Below are positions 4,215 to 5,616 of a DNA stretch of 5,616 bases, one piece after another (position 1 is the stretch's first letter; each line of letters opens with the position of its first letter). A model generated the notes under the pieces. It saw only the letters and a list, made by a program, of their open reading frames with translations, did no database searches and was not told where the DNA came from. The stretch spans positions 1 through 5,616 of the forward strand of contig CAIXDB010000107.1 of assembly GCA_903918125.1 (NCBI GenBank), read 5' to 3'. Made by a program: the position numbers and the translations under genes. This stretch comes from an uncultured bacterium (GTDB lineage Bacteria; Patescibacteria; Paceibacteria; UBA9973; Zambryskibacteraceae).

Positions 4215-4955
4215 ATGGAAACCAAAGACAACGCAACAGCTGGAGTGGCAAACGGCGCACTGGACGCTCTTTTTTCTGCAGGCGCACAGTTCGGATTTAT
4301 AAAATCCCGCAGACACCCGTCCGCAAAACCATTCATTTTCGGAGTGAAAAACAAAGTGGAGATTTTTGACCTCGAGAAAACGCAGGAAGCGCTCGCAGGA
4401 GCACTGGCATTCGTCGAAGGCATCGCGGCAAAAAACGGCTCGATTCTCTTCATCAGTAGCAAAAACGAGGCGCGAGAGGCGATCACGAGCGTTGCGTCGA
4501 GTATCAACCAGCCGTGGGTGGCGGGACGTTTCGTCGGAGGCTCACTCACCAACTTCCCGGAAATTCGCAAACGAGTGGAGAAACTCGAGACACTCGTCGA
4601 CCAAAAAGAGAAAGGCGAGCTCATGAAATATACCAAAAAGGAGCGCCTGCTCATCGACCGCGAAATCGCAAAACTGCACACACTGTTCTTTGGTTTGTCC
4701 GCAATGAAACACCTTCCGGCCGTGGCTTTTGTGGTTGATGCAAAAAAGGAGGCAATTGCCGTTCGAGAAGCACATGCAATGGGGATTCCGGTTATTGCAC
4801 TTTGCGGGTCGGATAACAATCTCACCGCCGTCGAATATCCTATCCCTGCCAACGACTCGTCACGCACAAGTATCGAATATTTCTTGAAACAGGTTGCAGA
4901 CAGCTACAAGGCGGGTCAGCTCCGAAAAGACGCGCCAAAAGAGGACACAAAATAG
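4215..4955 (+). CDS. rpsB: 30S ribosomal protein S2
   Basis: This 246-residue protein is an essential component of the small ribosomal subunit, assembling late near the head-body junction with bS1 and the SD:anti-SD region. Family blocks in order: ALFSAGAQFGFIKSRRHPS (18-36), KPFIFGVKNKVEIFDLEKT (38-56), GSILFISSKNEAREAI (75-90), WVAGRFVGGSLTNFPEIRKR (101-120), YTKKERLLIDREIAKL (139-154), LPAVAFVVDAKKEAIAVREA (167-186), MGIPVIALCGSD (189-200), and VEYPIPANDSSRTSIEYFL (206-224). The replacement of the usual AGVHFGHQTRRWNP by AGAQFGFIKSRRHPS fits CPR-type S2. ATG 4215 is chosen because homology begins just after it and the promoter ends 8 nt upstream; the frame is open further back, but only through the palindrome. 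Stop is TAG, 85 nt before tsf, the conserved partner. Confidence 0.95.
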   Translation: METKDNATAGVANGALDALFSAGAQFGFIKSRRHPSAKPFIFGVKNKVEIFDLEKTQEALAGALAFVEGIAAKNGSILFISSKNEAREAITSVASSINQPWVAGRFVGGSLTNFPEIRKRVEKLETLVDQKEKGELMKYTKKERLLIDREIAKLHTLFFGLSAMKHLPAVAFVVDAKKEAIAVREAHAMGIPVIALCGSDNNLTAVEYPIPANDSSRTSIEYFLKQVADSYKAGQLRKDAPKEDTK

Positions 4956-4971
4956 TGCACAACGAAAGATG

Positions 4972-5044
4972 CGCGGTCTTCCAACCGTGGTATACTATAT
5001 GAGTACGGATGAGTGTGTTTATTTTTAATTTGTTCATACTATGA
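4972..5044 (+). promoter_or_regulatory. tsf promoter and leader with possible upstream peptide
   Basis: TGG-TATACT (4988-4996) is an extended -10 with no good -35, predicting a start near 5003 and a leader of about 38 nt. A small hairpin (CGCGGT 4972-4977 with ACCGTG 4984-4989, one G-T pair) abuts the -10. There is no Shine-Dalgarno before tsf. An 11-codon frame, MSVFIFNLFIL (5009-5044), ends in a TGA that overlaps the tsf ATG (ATGA), a layout that allows translational coupling. Confidence 0.4.
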
Positions 5045-5616
5045 CAACTGAAATTACAACCGAGCTGATCAAACAACTGCGTGATGCGACCGGTGTGTCC
5101 GTGATGCAATGCCAAAAAGCTCTTATCGAGGTGGGCGGGGACATGGAAAAAGCCAAAATGTTGCTTTTGAAAAAAAGTGCGGACGCGGCGCTCAAGAAAA
5201 GTGACCGAACACTCGGTGCCGGTGTAGTTTCGGCGTACATTCACAATACGAACACGGTCGGCACCATGGTAGAGCTCCTCTGCGAGACCGACTTCGTGGC
5301 AAAAAACGAGGAGTTTAAAACGCTCGCTCGCGACATCGCCATGCACGCGTCTGCTACGAACCCGCAGTTCCTAAAACGCGAGGATATCGACGAGAAGTCG
5401 CGCGCGATGGCCGAGGAAATGTTCCAGAAAGAGGTCGCGGACAAGCCGGCCGACAAGCAAGCTATGATTTTGGCGGGCAAAATGGACGCGTACTGGGCGG
5501 AGCGCGTGCTTTTGGAGCAGGCGTTCATCAAAAACCCTGAGGTGACCATCAAAAAGCTCATCGAGTCGGCTGTGCAAAAGTTCGGCGAAAAGATTGAATT
5601 GTCTCGCTTTGTGCGC
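5041..5616 (+). CDS. tsf: Translation elongation factor Ts (cut by window edge)
   Basis: The product is the guanine-nucleotide exchange factor that recycles EF-Tu-GDP. The 192 visible residues run in frame to the window edge. Residues 5-45 form the N-terminal UBA-like EF-Tu-binding domain (ITTELIKQLRDATGVSVMQC, QKALIEVGGDMEKAK). The core begins near 60 with the signature CETDFVAKNEEFKTLARDIA (81-100); TDFV (83-86) matches the E. coli Asp-Phe pair that destabilises the Mg site of EF-Tu. FGEKIELSRFVR (181-192) matches the GENI-RR-F block that sits close to the C-terminus in short EF-Ts proteins, so probably only a few residues are missing. This is the compact form, lacking the large coiled-coil insertion of E. 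coli EF-Ts. It follows rpsB in the conserved order. Confidence 0.95.
   Translation, partial: MTTEITTELIKQLRDATGVSVMQCQKALIEVGGDMEKAKMLLLKKSADAALKKSDRTLGAGVVSAYIHNTNTVGTMVELLCETDFVAKNEEFKTLARDIAMHASATNPQFLKREDIDEKSRAMAEEMFQKEVADKPADKQAMILAGKMDAYWAERVLLEQAFIKNPEVTIKKLIESAVQKFGEKIELSRFVR

Noticed and set aside
3995..4369. Frame starting MAEGLFRHIAQELGKQ within the palindrome
   Set aside because: The first residues look protein-like, but it quickly turns Arg-rich, overlaps rpsB by about 155 bases in another frame, and its DNA is explained by the inverted repeats.
3905..4867. Open 320-codon frame on the minus strand
   Set aside because: It is antisense to rpsB and the palindrome, has Ser/Arg-rich shadow composition, and no promoter or family resemblance.
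4971..4990. Small hairpin after rpsB as a terminator
   Set aside because: It has only six pairs including a wobble, no T-run, and it touches the tsf -10, so it is more likely incidental.

Overview
The window looks like ordinary chromosome from a Patescibacteria (Candidate Phyla Radiation) bacterium, probably of the Parcubacteria side. The basis is the protein style: an S2 of the short CPR type (SRRHPS, GGSLTNFPEI and YTKKERLLIDRE blocks), a compact EF-Ts, a Tgt with a long internal insertion, and very short intergenic gaps. GC content is moderate. This assignment is inferred from remembered family patterns, not from a search.

Layout. 1-896 (minus): start of a LOG-family nucleotide-binding protein (cut by the window edge) preceded by an RluF-type rRNA pseudouridine synthase. 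960-1457 (plus): membrane-anchored FKBP-type peptidyl-prolyl isomerase, ending in a terminator at 1485-1515. 1519-1689 (minus): an unannotated-looking 56-residue single-pass membrane protein, convergent with the FKBP gene. 1747-3093 (plus): tRNA-guanine transglycosylase. 3120-3961: a self-contained cassette (strong promoter, about 70-nt leader, Shine-Dalgarno, unknown coiled-coil protein, perfect-stem terminator). 3962-4214: no convincing gene, but a 173-bp long imperfect palindrome with internal hairpins. 4215-5616 (plus): rpsB and tsf (cut by the edge just before its expected end).

The known genes are housekeeping ones for RNA modification and translation (rRNA pseudouridylation, tRNA queuosine exchange, S2, EF-Ts), plus an extracytoplasmic folding enzyme. 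rpsB-tsf is the classical gene pair.

The most striking regularity is in the promoters. For five genes on both strands a -10-like hexamer ends exactly 6 nt before the ATG, placing the predicted transcription start on the A of the start codon. For rpsB the gap is 8 nt. Most of this locus therefore appears to be transcribed as leaderless mRNA. The unknown gene at 3226 is the clear exception, with a real leader and a strong Shine-Dalgarno. The most unusual structural object is the palindrome at 3987-4159, which could be a structured RNA, an r-protein control element or a small non-autonomous mobile element.
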